A stretch of DNA of 64,000 nucleotides, taken from positions 992,001 through 1,056,000 of the forward strand of contig NZ_BMVW01000001.1 in NCBI RefSeq assembly GCF_014650915.1, given 5' to 3'. Of the stretch, positions 38,027-46,522 are shown in pieces (the first letter of the stretch is position 1; every line of letters begins with the position of its first letter). The DNA comes from Streptomyces poonensis (GTDB lineage Bacteria > Actinomycetota > Actinomycetes > Streptomycetales > Streptomycetaceae). A model generated the notes under the pieces. That model was not told where the DNA came from. It did no database searches and saw only the letters and a program-made list of their open reading frames with translations. The translations under genes and the position numbers were made by a program.

Positions 38027-38125
38027 GATCCGACCTCCCCCTTCGGAGATCTCACGGGGTTAACTGTCTGAGGTGGCGACCAGGTCGATCCGTCGTCGCG
38101 GGTGCCGGACCTGCCCGTCGCGTTG

Positions 38126-38152
38126 TTGGCACTCTCCAGGGGGGAGTGCCAG
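38126..38152 (-). promoter_or_regulatory. CIRCE operator 2 (HrcA)
   Basis: TTGGCACTC-N9-GAGTGCCAG, a close match to TTAGCACTC-N9-GAGTGCTAA, placed just downstream of the predicted -10 box of groES. Confidence 0.85.
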
Positions 38153-38157
38153 AGCCG

Positions 38158-38187
38158 AGACTATGACCGCGGTTAGCACTCGGTCAA
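38158..38187 (-). promoter_or_regulatory. groES-groEL1 promoter
   Basis: On the minus strand TTGACC and TAGTCT are 18 bases apart and lie between the two CIRCE elements; the -35 box falls in the loop of CIRCE 1. Confidence 0.65.
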
Positions 38188-38199
38188 GCGGAGTGCCAA
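38173..38199 (-). promoter_or_regulatory. CIRCE operator 1 (HrcA)
   Basis: TTAGCACTC-N9-GAGTGCCAA differs from the consensus at one position and overlaps the -35 box. HrcA bound here would block transcription until heat stress. The 278 bases from 38200 to 38477 beyond it contain no gene or structure that I can support. Confidence 0.92.
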
Positions 38200-38477
38200 T
38201 CGCCTGTGGCGCGGCGCCGGGATCCGGGTGGCCAGGTGGGCGGCGGGTACCGGACGGAGCGGCCGGGCCACGGACCCCGTGGGAGGCCGGCCGGACCACG
38301 CGCCGGACGGGGCTCCTCGGGCCGCCGGGCGGACCCGGCACACCCGGCCGAGCCGGGCGGCAGGGGCAGGGGAAGCGCCCGGCGATACGCGGAAGAGGAG
38401 TACCCAGAAGGGGAGCACGCAGAGGGAAGCGCCCGGGGTGCGCCGGAGGAAAGCGGTGGGCGGGCCGGGGCCCGGGG

Positions 38478-39500
38478 TCAGAGGTAGTCCTCCAGGCGGC
38501 CGACCGTGAGGCCCTGTCCCTGGATCCGGCGGAGCAGACGTGTCGTCATCCGCGCGAGGGACGATGCGCCGCCCGGCGCCTCCAGGGCCCTGAAGTCGGC
38601 CATCACGATCACGATGTCCCCGGGGCGGAGACGGTTCGGTCCGGTCGTGTACCGCAGACCGTCGGCCTGCATCGAGGCCCGCCCCAGGACGACGGCGGAG
38701 ATGCCGCACTCGGCGGCGGCGTGGAGCGTGGCCGTGTCGTACGTGCCGTACGGCGGCCTGAGGAGCCGGGGCCGGATCCCGAAGCGCTTGTTCAGCTTCT
38801 CCTGCTGCCCGCAGATCTCGGCGCGCTGACCGGCGTACGGCAGCCCGCGCAGCGAGCGGTGGTCGAGGGTGTGGTTCTGCAGGCCGGCGCCGACCCCGCG
38901 CAGCCGCGCGAAGTGGCCGTACCCAGGGCCGGCGACGCTGTCGGTGAGGAACATCGTGACCGGGAGGCGCAGTTCGCGGACCAGGTCGACGAACCGCGGG
39001 TCCCGTTCGGCGCCGTCGTCGAAGGTCAGGAAGACGACCTCGTCCTTCGTCGGGATGTGGTCGACGACCGGGGGCAGCCCCGGCGCCGCGCCCGGGGCGG
39101 CGGGCGGCCGGTCGGGTGTCCTCGGACGCGGGGCGAGCGGCGCGGTGAGCCCCCAGCGGCGGTACACCGGCTCACCGGATCCGTGCGCACGCTCGCGGTT
39201 CCCGCGCGTCTTCGCACGCCTGCCGGTCCCGGACCCCTCCTCACGCGCTCCGGTCTCAGGTCCGTCCTCGCGGCCGCCGGCTCCGGACGGGCGCGCGGTT
39301 CCGTCTGCGGCGCCGGTTCCCTCTCCGGCACCCGTCCCGGCTCCGGCCCCGGTCCCGGTCCCGGGTGTGCCCCCGCTCTCCGCCGCCGTCCCGCCCTCCC
39401 GGCCGGCGGTGTCCCCCGGCCGGCCGCACCCGGTGAGCCCCGCCGGCCCGGCGAGGAGTGCGGCGGCGAGCGCGCCCGCGCACAGGACGCGCCGCCTCAC
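38478..39500 (-). CDS. Polysaccharide deacetylase lipoprotein (second of pair)
   Basis: About 340 residues from GTG 39500, whose GTGA overlaps the stop codon of the upstream deacetylase, so translation is coupled. The signal ends in lipobox LTGC, followed by a long Gly/Thr/Glu/Arg-rich disordered spacer (about 35-120), then a NodB domain: TFDDG metal-binding Asp pair, NHTLDH histidines, and RPPYGTYD. The domain ends PGDIVIVMADF where active members have a LTHF-type leucine-histidine motif; the His is absent, so activity may be reduced. It should act on N-acetylated wall or capsule glycans outside the membrane. It ends in EDYL, exactly as its neighbour does. Confidence 0.85.
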   Translation of the reverse strand: MRRRVLCAGALAAALLAGPAGLTGCGRPGDTAGREGGTAAESGGTPGTGTGAGAGTGAGEGTGAADGTARPSGAGGREDGPETGAREEGSGTGRRAKTRGNRERAHGSGEPVYRRWGLTAPLAPRPRTPDRPPAAPGAAPGLPPVVDHIPTKDEVVFLTFDDGAERDPRFVDLVRELRLPVTMFLTDSVAGPGYGHFARLRGVGAGLQNHTLDHRSLRGLPYAGQRAEICGQQEKLNKRFGIRPRLLRPPYGTYDTATLHAAAECGISAVVLGRASMQADGLRYTTGPNRLRPGDIVIVMADFRALEAPGGASSLARMTTRLLRRIQGQGLTVGRLEDYL

Positions 39501-40444
39501 AGATAGTCCTCGAGGCGAGCCACCGCGTACCCCTTGTCCGTCACCAGCTTCAGGAAGCGGCGGACCATGTCGGGCATCGTGCCGTTCCAGTCGTCCTTGC
39601 CCCGGAAGTGGGTGAGGACGATGTCGCCGGGGTGGATGTCGCGGTCCCACTCGCGGTACTCCCAGCGGTCGGCGAAGACCTCCGCGTTCCACAGCGGCAC
39701 GGCCTTGATGCCGCAGGCCTTGGCCGCGCGCAGGGTGTCGCGGTCGTAGTCGCCGTACGGCGGCCGGAAGAGCACGGGCCGCTTGCCGTACCGCTTCTCG
39801 ATGACGTTCTGCATTCCGCAGATCTCGCGCTTCTGCGCCTTGTACGACAGATCGGGCAGGAAGCGGTGGCGGAGCGTGTGGTTGTTCAGGGTGACGCCGC
39901 TGTCCTGCATGCGCCCGAAGTAGCCGTAGTCGTCCTTCACGAGGTAGTTGCTGAGGAAGGCGCTGTACGGGACGTTCAGCTCGCTCATCATCCGCAGGAA
40001 CGCCGGGTCCTTCTCGGCGCCGTCGTCCACGGTGAGGAAGACGACCCGCTGCCGGGTGGGGACGGTGGTGAAGACGGGCGGGAGGCGGCGCGTCCGGTGC
40101 CCGTCGACCTCGAATCCCTCACGGGTCTCGAGCGTCGGCTTGCGCGCCGGGGGCGCGGGCGGCGTCAGGGGCACCTCGGCGAGTCCCCAGCGCTTGGCGG
40201 CGGCGACCCGGGCGGCGTGTGAGCGACCCAGTTCGGAGGCGTACCGGTCGAGGGCGCGGGCCGGAGGCGCGCTGAGGACGCGCTCCTGGCCGTGCGCGGG
40301 CCGCGCCGCCCGGTCACCCTTCCCGTGCGGCGTCCCGCCGCCGCACCCGGCGCACGCGAGGGCGGCGACGGCGAGCAGGGCCGCTCCGCCCCGTGCCGAC
40401 AACCGCGCCGACGTCCGCACTGGCGCTCGCAGTGACGTCTGCAT
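39497..40444 (-). CDS. Polysaccharide deacetylase lipoprotein (first of pair)
   Basis: About 315 residues from ATG 40444, giving a normal lipoprotein signal with an AGC lipobox followed by Gly-Gly-Gly. The NodB domain is complete: TVDDG, NNHTLRHRF, FRPPYGDYD and the terminal IVLTHFRG that supplies the last catalytic His. It is expected to remove N-acetyl groups from peptidoglycan or another surface polymer. ATG 40603 is an alternative start with a GAGG site; it would add 53 residues of repeated Lys-Trp-Ala units before the signal, which would make an unusually long n-region. The two paralogous genes probably arose by tandem duplication. Confidence 0.85.
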   Translation of the reverse strand: MQTSLRAPVRTSARLSARGGAALLAVAALACAGCGGGTPHGKGDRAARPAHGQERVLSAPPARALDRYASELGRSHAARVAAAKRWGLAEVPLTPPAPPARKPTLETREGFEVDGHRTRRLPPVFTTVPTRQRVVFLTVDDGAEKDPAFLRMMSELNVPYSAFLSNYLVKDDYGYFGRMQDSGVTLNNHTLRHRFLPDLSYKAQKREICGMQNVIEKRYGKRPVLFRPPYGDYDRDTLRAAKACGIKAVPLWNAEVFADRWEYREWDRDIHPGDIVLTHFRGKDDWNGTMPDMVRRFLKLVTDKGYAVARLEDYL

Positions 40445-40479
40445 GGACGCCCCCGACAGCGCCCCCGACAGCGCCCGCG

Positions 40480-40575
40480 CCTGCGCGCGCGCCGACACGC
40501 CCGTCCGTACCCGCGCCCACTCCGCCCACTCCATCCGCTTCACCCACTTCGCCCCCTTGGCCCACTTCGCACTCT
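40480..40575. repeat. Degenerate repeat of CGCCCACT / CCCACTTCG
   Basis: Six or more imperfect 8-18 bp units (CGCCCACTCCGCCCACTCC, CCCACTTCGCCC) lie at the 5' edge of the deacetylase gene; if translated they give Lys-Trp-Ala repeats. Confidence 0.65.
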
Positions 40576-40693
40576 TTTGATTGTTTTGTCGTATGAGCTG
40601 CATGGTGCCGCATCCTCGCAGTCCCCGACCCGCCGCCCGGCCCGACACCGCCGCCGAACGCGCACCGTCCACCGACTGGCCCACAATGTCCCG

Positions 40694-41920
40694 GTGAACG
40701 ACCTCGCCTCGCCGGCTCCTCTCACCCCTCTCGCCGCCCTCGCCGCCCTCCTCGCCCCCGAGGGCCGCGCCCTCCTGGACGAGGTCCGCGGCACCCGGCC
40801 CGACCAGGAGCTCTCCGTCGCGACCCGGCTGCGCCGCGACCACCCGGCCGACCTGGTCTCGGCGGCGCTCGCCCAGGCGCGGCTACGGCAGCGGGCGGCG
40901 GCGAAGTTCGGGGCGGTGGACGCCGAGCGGATGTTTTTCACACCCAACGGCGTCGAGCAGTCGACGCGGACCACGGTGGCGACGTACCGGGCGGAGCGTT
41001 TCCGCGCTCTCGGGGTGACCTCGGTGGCCGACCTGTGCTGCGGGATCGGCGGGGACGCGATCGCACTGGCCCGCGCCGGGATCAGGGTGCTGGCCGTGGA
41101 CCGGGACCCGCTGACGGCGGCGGTGGCCCGCGCGAACGCGGCGGCGCTCGGCCTGTCGGAGCTGGTCGAGGTACGGGAGGCGGACGTCACCGGCATCGAC
41201 ACGGCCCCGTACGACGCGGTCTTCGTGGACCCCGCCCGGCGCGGCGGCCGAGGCCGGATCTTCGACCCCGAGGCGTACTCTCCCCCGCTCTCCTGGGCCG
41301 TCGAGGCGGCCCGCAGCGCTCCCCGCGCGGCGCTCAAGATCGCCCCCGGCATCCCCCACGAGACGGTCCCCGCGGAGGCCGAGGCCGAGTGGATCTCGGA
41401 CGGCGGGGACGTCAAGGAGGCGGTGCTGTGGTTCGGCACGGAGCCGGGCGGAAGTGCCGCACGGGTGCGGGCGACCCTGCTCCCCGGCCCGCGCACGCTC
41501 GCCGGCCGCGGGCTGCCCGACCCGGAGGTACGTCCCGTGGGGGACTACCTGTACGAGCCCGACGGGGCCGTCATCCGCGCGCATCTCGTGGCCGAGGTCG
41601 CCGAGGAGGTCGGCGGCGGGCTGATCGACGAGACGATCGCGTACATCACCGCCGACGAGCTGCGGCCGACGGAGTACGCCACCGCCTACCGCATCACCGA
41701 CCAGCTGCCCTTCAACGTCAAGAAGCTGAAGGCGCTGCTGCGCGAGCGGGCGGTCGGCGTGCTGACGGTGAAGAAGCGGGGTTCCGCTGTGGAGCCGGAG
41801 GAACTGCGCCGCAAGGTGAAGCCGCAGGGGCCGAACGCGGCGACGGTGTTCCTGACGCGGGTGGCGGGGGCGCCGACGATGCTGGTCGGGCACCCGGCGG
41901 AACCGGTGCGTCCGGTCTGA
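40694..41920 (+). CDS. Class I SAM-dependent methyltransferase with THUMP-like C-terminus
   Basis: About 408 residues from GTG 40694. The SAM-binding motif is LCCGIGGDAIALARAG (about 115-130), followed by the acidic loop VLAVDRDPLTAAVARANA and a motif-IV-like FVDPARRGG. The C-terminal half (…LPFNVKKLKALLRERAVGVLTVKKRGSAVEPEELRRK…) matches the THUMP-like domain of actinobacterial paralogues, which suggests a nucleic acid substrate, probably RNA. CACAAT lies 6 bases before the GTG and there is no Shine-Dalgarno, so it is probably leaderless. Divergent from the deacetylase pair. Confidence 0.85.
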   Translation: MNDLASPAPLTPLAALAALLAPEGRALLDEVRGTRPDQELSVATRLRRDHPADLVSAALAQARLRQRAAAKFGAVDAERMFFTPNGVEQSTRTTVATYRAERFRALGVTSVADLCCGIGGDAIALARAGIRVLAVDRDPLTAAVARANAAALGLSELVEVREADVTGIDTAPYDAVFVDPARRGGRGRIFDPEAYSPPLSWAVEAARSAPRAALKIAPGIPHETVPAEAEAEWISDGGDVKEAVLWFGTEPGGSAARVRATLLPGPRTLAGRGLPDPEVRPVGDYLYEPDGAVIRAHLVAEVAEEVGGGLIDETIAYITADELRPTEYATAYRITDQLPFNVKKLKALLRERAVGVLTVKKRGSAVEPEELRRKVKPQGPNAATVFLTRVAGAPTMLVGHPAEPVRPV

Positions 41921-41956
41921 GGGCCCGACCCGAGCCGTTCCCTGCGGTCCCGCCCG

Positions 41957-43249
41957 TCAGCCCGCGTCGGCCGCCCGCCCCAGCAGCAACGCCCGCTCCC
42001 GTTCGTTGCCCGCCAGTTCCGCCGCCCGTTCGAACTCCGCCCTCGCCTCCTGCGTACGCCCGAGGCGGACGAGGATGTCCCCGCGAACACTCGGCAGCAA
42101 GTGGTAGCCGCGGAGAGCGGGTTCGGCGGCGAGGCCGTCGACGATCTCCAGGGCCGGGCCGGGGCCCTCGGCCATCGATACGGCGACCGCGCGGTTCAAC
42201 TCGACGACGGGGGACGGGGAGCGGGCGGCGAGCAGCCCGTACAGGGCGGCGATCCGCGGCCAGTCGGTCTCCTCGTACGTGTACGCCTGGGCGTGGCAGG
42301 CGGCGATGGCGGCCTGGAGGACGTACGGGCCGGGGGCGCCCGGCGCGGCGGCGTGCGCCCGGGCGAGGGCGTCGAAACCGCGGGCGATCAGCAGGCGGTT
42401 CCAGCGGCGGCGGTTCTGGTCCTCGAGGAGGACCGCCTCGCCGGACGGGCCGGTGCGGGCGGCCGTACGCGACGCCTGGAGCTCCAGCAGGGCCTGGAGC
42501 CCGTGCACTTCGGGCTCCTTGGGCATGAGCTGGGCGAGCACGCGCGCGAGCCGGAGGGCGTCCTCGCACAGGCCGGGCCGCAGCCAGTCGTCGCCGGCGG
42601 TGGCCGCGTACCCCTCGTTGAAGATCAGGTAGATGACCTCCAGCACGGAGCCGAGCCGGGCCGCGCGCTCCGGGCCGTAGGGCACCTCGAAGGCGACGCC
42701 CTTCGCCGCCAGGGTGCGTTTGGCGCGCACGATGCGCTGCGCGACGGTCGCCTCCGGCACGAGGAACGCACGGGCGATCTCGGGCGTGGTCAGCCCGCCG
42801 AGGAGGCGGAGGGTGAGCGCGATGCGGGCCTCGGCGGACAGGACCGGGTGGCAGGCGGTGAAGACGAGCCGCAGCAGGTCGTCGTCGATGTCGTCCGGAT
42901 CGGCGGGCGTGTCGAGGTGGTGCGCGCCGGCGGCGGAGAGGTCCCGCCCGACCTCCTCCAGCTTGCGCGCGTACGTCTCCCGCCGCCGTACGAGGTCGAC
43001 GGCGCGGTTCCTGGCGGCGGCCGTCAGCCAGGCGCCCGGATTGTTCGGCACGCCGTCCCGCGGCCACTGCTCCAGGGCCGCGACCAGGGCGTCCTGGGCC
43101 AGTTCCTCCGCGATGCCGACGTCCCGCACGACGCGGGCGACGGCGGCGATGATCCGGGGGGACTCGATGCGGAAGACGGTCTCGAGGGTGGCGGCCGCTT
43201 CGGTGTCACGGGCGGTGTCGTCCGGTCCGGTGGTGGGCTGTGCTGTCAC
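41957..43249 (-). CDS. ECF42-group RNA polymerase sigma factor
   Basis: A 430-residue ECF sigma factor with the long C-terminal extension that defines group ECF42. Sigma region 2 is ARVVRDVGIAEELAQDALVAALEQWP with NPGAWLTAAARNRAVDLVRR. Region 4 is EARIALTLRLLGGLTTPEIARAFLVPEATVAQRIVRAKR. The extension carries NEGY, GDDWLRPGLCEDALRLARVLAQLMPKEPEVHGL and helical repeats resembling TPR (VRGDILVRLGRTQEARAEFERA). ECF42 genes have no anti-sigma factor and are next to a DGPF/YCII gene, as here (46 bases upstream). The extension is thought to be needed for activity. Confidence 0.92.
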   Translation of the reverse strand: MTAQPTTGPDDTARDTEAAATLETVFRIESPRIIAAVARVVRDVGIAEELAQDALVAALEQWPRDGVPNNPGAWLTAAARNRAVDLVRRRETYARKLEEVGRDLSAAGAHHLDTPADPDDIDDDLLRLVFTACHPVLSAEARIALTLRLLGGLTTPEIARAFLVPEATVAQRIVRAKRTLAAKGVAFEVPYGPERAARLGSVLEVIYLIFNEGYAATAGDDWLRPGLCEDALRLARVLAQLMPKEPEVHGLQALLELQASRTAARTGPSGEAVLLEDQNRRRWNRLLIARGFDALARAHAAAPGAPGPYVLQAAIAACHAQAYTYEETDWPRIAALYGLLAARSPSPVVELNRAVAVSMAEGPGPALEIVDGLAAEPALRGYHLLPSVRGDILVRLGRTQEARAEFERAAELAGNERERALLLGRAADAG

Positions 43250-43295
43250 AGCCCACCATCCGACACCCGTACAGGCGTACGGGCAAGGCTCGGCC

Positions 43296-43649
43296 TCAGC
43301 CCTCGTTGATCTCCCGCACCTCGCAGGTGAGGGTCCAGCCCACGTGCGCCTGCACGAAGCGCTTCGCCCACACCACGGCCTCGGCCATGTCCTTGCACTG
43401 CATCAGCGCGTACCCGCCCACGAGCTCCTTCGACTCGGTGAACGGCCCGTCCGTGACGGACACGGCACCGGCCTCCAGCCGCACCTTCTTGCCCTGCGCG
43501 GACGGCAGCAGCCCGGCGGTGTCGAGCAGCACCCCCGCCTTGGTGATCTCCTCCAGCAGCTCGCCCATCCGGTGCTGGACCTCGGGGCTGACACCCTCGG
43601 CGGGGATGTTGTTCTCGTCGTACTGCACCAGCGACAGGTAGCGGGGCAT
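43296..43649 (-). CDS. YCII-related DGPF domain protein
   Basis: A 117-residue YCII-family protein (MPRYLSLVQYDE…) with the DGPF signature VTDGPFTESKELVGGYALMQ (part). It begins with a strong GAGGAG site 5 bases before ATG 43649. These proteins are the constant partners and direct targets of ECF42 sigma factors; their biochemical role is not established. The ECF42-like promoter lies 51 bases upstream of the start, and the sigma gene follows 46 bases downstream, so the pair forms an autoregulated operon. Confidence 0.92.
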   Translation of the reverse strand: MPRYLSLVQYDENNIPAEGVSPEVQHRMGELLEEITKAGVLLDTAGLLPSAQGKKVRLEAGAVSVTDGPFTESKELVGGYALMQCKDMAEAVVWAKRFVQAHVGWTLTCEVREINEG

Positions 43650-43699
43650 GGTGACTCCTCGGTGTGCGGCGGGGCCGTTCCCCGCCTCTCACCCTTGGC

Positions 43700-43726
43700 G
43701 TCGAACGGCGAACCCCCGGATCGACA
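43700..43726 (-). promoter_or_regulatory. ECF42-type promoter of the DGPF-sigma operon
   Basis: On the minus strand TGTCGA and CGAC are 17 bases apart, matching the TGTCGA / CGA(T)C pattern described for ECF42 targets in S. venezuelae. It would start transcription about 45 bases before ATG 43649. Confidence 0.75.
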
Positions 43727-43782
43727 CGCTCCCTGATTTTTCCCGGAGAAATTCTTCTCGACCGGAGATCCGCGGGAGCTCT

Positions 43783-44874
43783 CTACCTCAGCGACTCCCA
43801 CAGCTCCGTCGCCTCCGGCTCGTCCGCCACCACCCGGTTCGGGTCCGAGGGGGCCGTGACCACCGGCATCGTCACCGTCTCCACCCGGTCCGAGGTGAGG
43901 TCGGCGAGGCTGCGGCCCAGACTCACCAGTTCGGTCAGGGAGTCCAGTTCCGTGTCCGTCGTCAGACCGGCCGTGACCGCGTCGGCGACCTCGTAGAGAT
44001 TCGTGGGGCTGGTGAGGAGGTTCGTGGACGCGATCTGGTCCAGGAGGGCCTTCACCAGCTGCTGTTGCAGGGTTATACGGCCCAGGTCGCTGCCGTCGCC
44101 TATGCCGTGGCGGGTGCGGGCCAGGGCGAGGGCCTGTTCGCCGTCGAGGTGGTGGGTGCCGGCCGCCAGCTCCAGGTGGCTGTCCTCGTCGTCGATGTCC
44201 TCGTCCGTGGTGACCGTGACCCCGCCCAGCGCGTCCACCAGGTTCGCGAATCCCGAGAAGTCGATCTCCAGATAGTGGTCCATGCGGACGCCGGTGAGGG
44301 ACTCGGCCGTCTTCACCGCGCAGACCGGGCCGCCCACCGCGTACGCGCTGTTGAACATCGCCCGGTACGCCACCTCCGTCGACCCGCCCGAGGACAGCGG
44401 GCAGGACGGCCGGGTGACCAGGGTGTCGCGCGGGATGCTCACGACCGTCGCCGTCGTCCGGCCCTCGTCGAGGTGGACCACCATCGCCGTGTCGGAGCGG
44501 GCGCCGCCGGAGTCGTCGCCGCCGCCGAGCTCCGCGTTCTCCTCGCCGCTGCGCGAGTCGGAGCCGAGGACCAGGATGTTCAGGGCACCGCTCGGTACGG
44601 GGACGGGCGAGGCGGAGGTGGAGGGAGACACCGCCGGGGTCGACACGGACTTCGGCGGGCGGTCGTCGCCCAGCGCGCTGTTGATGTCGACGCTGGTGAT
44701 GTTGTCGCTGAGGTGCCAGTACACCCAGCCCGCCGCCCCCGCGCCGAGCACGAGCAGACCGGCGAGCGTGAGACCGGCGGTCTTCAGCCACTTCGGCCGC
44801 CGGTCCCCGCGTCTGCCCGCGGGCTCGTCTTCTCCGGTCAGGTCGGTCGCACGTTCGGTCGCACGTTCGCTCAC
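43783..44874 (-). CDS. LytR-CpsA-Psr (LCP) family protein
   Basis: A 363-residue membrane-anchored phosphotransferase that attaches undecaprenyl-linked polymers such as teichoic acids or other glycans to peptidoglycan. A cytoplasmic basic tail and a membrane helix (TAGLTLAGLLVLGAGAAGWVYW, in part) precede a Ser/Pro spacer. The LCP domain then begins NILVLGSDSRSG, with VVSIPRDT, the conserved RxxDxxR-type ALARTRHGIGDGSDLGRITLQQQLV region and YLEIDFSGFANLVDALGGV. Residues for pyrophosphate-lipid binding look intact. It is transcribed alone. Confidence 0.92.
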   Translation of the reverse strand: MSERATERATDLTGEDEPAGRRGDRRPKWLKTAGLTLAGLLVLGAGAAGWVYWHLSDNITSVDINSALGDDRPPKSVSTPAVSPSTSASPVPVPSGALNILVLGSDSRSGEENAELGGGDDSGGARSDTAMVVHLDEGRTTATVVSIPRDTLVTRPSCPLSSGGSTEVAYRAMFNSAYAVGGPVCAVKTAESLTGVRMDHYLEIDFSGFANLVDALGGVTVTTDEDIDDEDSHLELAAGTHHLDGEQALALARTRHGIGDGSDLGRITLQQQLVKALLDQIASTNLLTSPTNLYEVADAVTAGLTTDTELDSLTELVSLGRSLADLTSDRVETVTMPVVTAPSDPNRVVADEPEATELWESLR

Positions 44875-44980
44875 AGGCAGGAACGTAAGTCCGGATTGTT
44901 ACGGGTGAAAACCTTCCGGAGACGATTCTTCGCGGAATTTCATGGTTTCCGGGCGGAGCCCGGGTCCGGGTGACCGACCG

Positions 44981-46387
44981 TCACGCCAGCGTCACCGCCG
45001 GCACCGGATTGCTGCCGCTCCAGCTCGCGTTGAAGCCGAACGTCACCGAACCGCCCTCCGGCACGCTTCCGTTGTACGAGGCGTTGGAGCAGCTCACCTG
45101 TGTACCGGTCTGGGTGCAGTTCGCGTTCCAGGACTGGGTGATCCGCTGGTCCGCGCCGTACGTCCAGTTCACCTTCCACGACGACAGGGACGCCCCGGAG
45201 CAGGAGATCCTCACCTGGCCCGTGAAGCCGGTGTTCCACTGGCTGGTGACGCTGTACGTCGCCGAGCACGCGTCCGTCGGCGGCGGCGTGGTCGTCGTGC
45301 CGCCGAGCGCGGTCACGATGCCGCCGTACGCCGGTTTCGGCGCGTAGTTCTCGTCGTACGGCGTGGCCGCCCCGTACCCGTCGAAGACGTCCGGGATCCA
45401 GGAGTCGGAGTCCGTGAAGCCCCACACGGTGACCCCGGTGCACCGGCTCACCGCCACGCACGCGGCCACCACCGCCTTGTACTCCTCGGCCTGCTGCGTC
45501 AGTTCGGCCGAGGTGGCGGGGAGCTGCATCCGGATGTCGAGCTCGGTGATCGCCACGTCCACGCCGAGGTCGGCGAAGCGCTGGATGTTCTGCTGCAGGG
45601 TGGCGGGGACCTGGCCGAGGATCAGGTGCGCCTGGAGGCCCACGCCGTCGATCGGGACGCCGCGCTCCTTGAGCGACTTGACCAGGTTGTAGAGCGCCGT
45701 GCTCTTCGCGTTGACGCCCTCGACGTTGTAGTCGTTGATGTACAGCTTGGCGTCCGGGTCGGCCGCGCGCGCCGCGGTCAGGGCCTGGGCGATGTAGTCC
45801 TGGCCGAGGGTGTTGTAGAAGAGGGACTGCCGGTAGGTGCCGTCCTCGTTGAACGGCTCGTTCACCACGTCCCAGGCGGCCAGCCGGCCCTTGTAGCGGC
45901 CGACCTCGGTGGCGATGTGGTCGTCCAGCACCTGGCTCAGCTCGTCGGCGGTCCAGGTGCCGTTCGCCAGCCAGCCCGGGTTCTGGCTGTGCCAGACGAG
46001 GGTGTGGCCGCGCACCTGCTGGCCGTGCGCCTCGGCGAACTCGACGATCCGGTCGGCCTCGGCCCAGTTGTACGTGCCGCGGGAGGGCTCGACCGACTCC
46101 CACTTCATGGCGTTGCCGGGGGTGAGCGAGTTGAACTCGGCTCCGGCGATGTCCCCGTACGTGCCGGTGAGCTTGGAGCCGGTGACAGCGGTGCCGATGA
46201 CCTTGCCCTTGGCGTCGGCGAGGTCGCGCAGCGGGGCGTCGGCCGCGTGGGCCGCCGTGGCCCCCGCCAGCAGGGCGCCGACGGCCGAGGCGCCGGTGAG
46301 CAGCGCGGCCAGCCGGGCCCGTAAGGAGGATCGGGCCGGTGGGGACGACGAGGATCCGGAGCTCAGGGACGATCTGGAGGTTCTCAT
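44981..46387 (-). CDS. Secreted GH10 endo-1,4-beta-xylanase with CBM2 domain
   Basis: A 468-residue secreted enzyme. A twin-Arg-like, Ser-rich signal (about 1-48, cut after AAHAA) precedes a GH10 domain: MKWESVEP, HTLVWHSQNPGW, acid/base Glu177 in DVVNEPF, YINDYNVEG, and nucleophile Glu282 in ITELDIR. A Gly-Thr-Pro linker joins a C-terminal CBM2 (CSATYSVTSQWNTGFTGQV…, SWNANCTQTGTQVSCSN) for cellulose/xylan binding. It hydrolyses xylan to xylo-oligosaccharides for the adjacent uptake system. Codon 22, in the signal peptide, is TTA (46322-46324), implying bldA control. GGAGG precedes ATG 46387, and an 11-bp operator lies 36 bases upstream. Confidence 0.95.
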   Translation of the reverse strand: MRTSRSSLSSGSSSSPPARSSLRARLAALLTGASAVGALLAGATAAHAADAPLRDLADAKGKVIGTAVTGSKLTGTYGDIAGAEFNSLTPGNAMKWESVEPSRGTYNWAEADRIVEFAEAHGQQVRGHTLVWHSQNPGWLANGTWTADELSQVLDDHIATEVGRYKGRLAAWDVVNEPFNEDGTYRQSLFYNTLGQDYIAQALTAARAADPDAKLYINDYNVEGVNAKSTALYNLVKSLKERGVPIDGVGLQAHLILGQVPATLQQNIQRFADLGVDVAITELDIRMQLPATSAELTQQAEEYKAVVAACVAVSRCTGVTVWGFTDSDSWIPDVFDGYGAATPYDENYAPKPAYGGIVTALGGTTTTPPPTDACSATYSVTSQWNTGFTGQVRISCSGASLSSWKVNWTYGADQRITQSWNANCTQTGTQVSCSNASYNGSVPEGGSVTFGFNASWSGSNPVPAVTLA

Positions 46388-46419
46388 GGGGGTGCCTCCG
46401 CGGGATCGAAGCGGTGGGG

Positions 46420-46436
46420 AATCGAAAGTTTCGATT
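46420..46436 (-). promoter_or_regulatory. LacI-type operator of the xylanase gene
   Basis: AATCGAAAGTTTCGATT is a 17-bp palindrome apart from its central base. Its core CGAAA-N-TTTCG is the element known upstream of Streptomyces xylanase genes. A second near-palindrome (ATTGGTCGACCGAT) abuts it. Confidence 0.8.
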
Positions 46437-46522
46437 GGTCGACCGATTGACTCCGCAGGAGTGTGCAGAAGCCCGCACCACCCGTCAATCCCGCGGCACA
46501 GCCGTTCCGCTCCGCGTCCCCG

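Noticed and set aside
40445-40603. N-terminal extension of the first deacetylase from ATG 40603
   Set aside because: It would place 53 repeat-encoded residues before a lipoprotein signal, an implausible n-region, although the GAGG site keeps it possible.
44949-44963. Short hairpin after the xylanase stop as a terminator
   Set aside because: Only a 6-bp stem without a U-tract; too weak to call.
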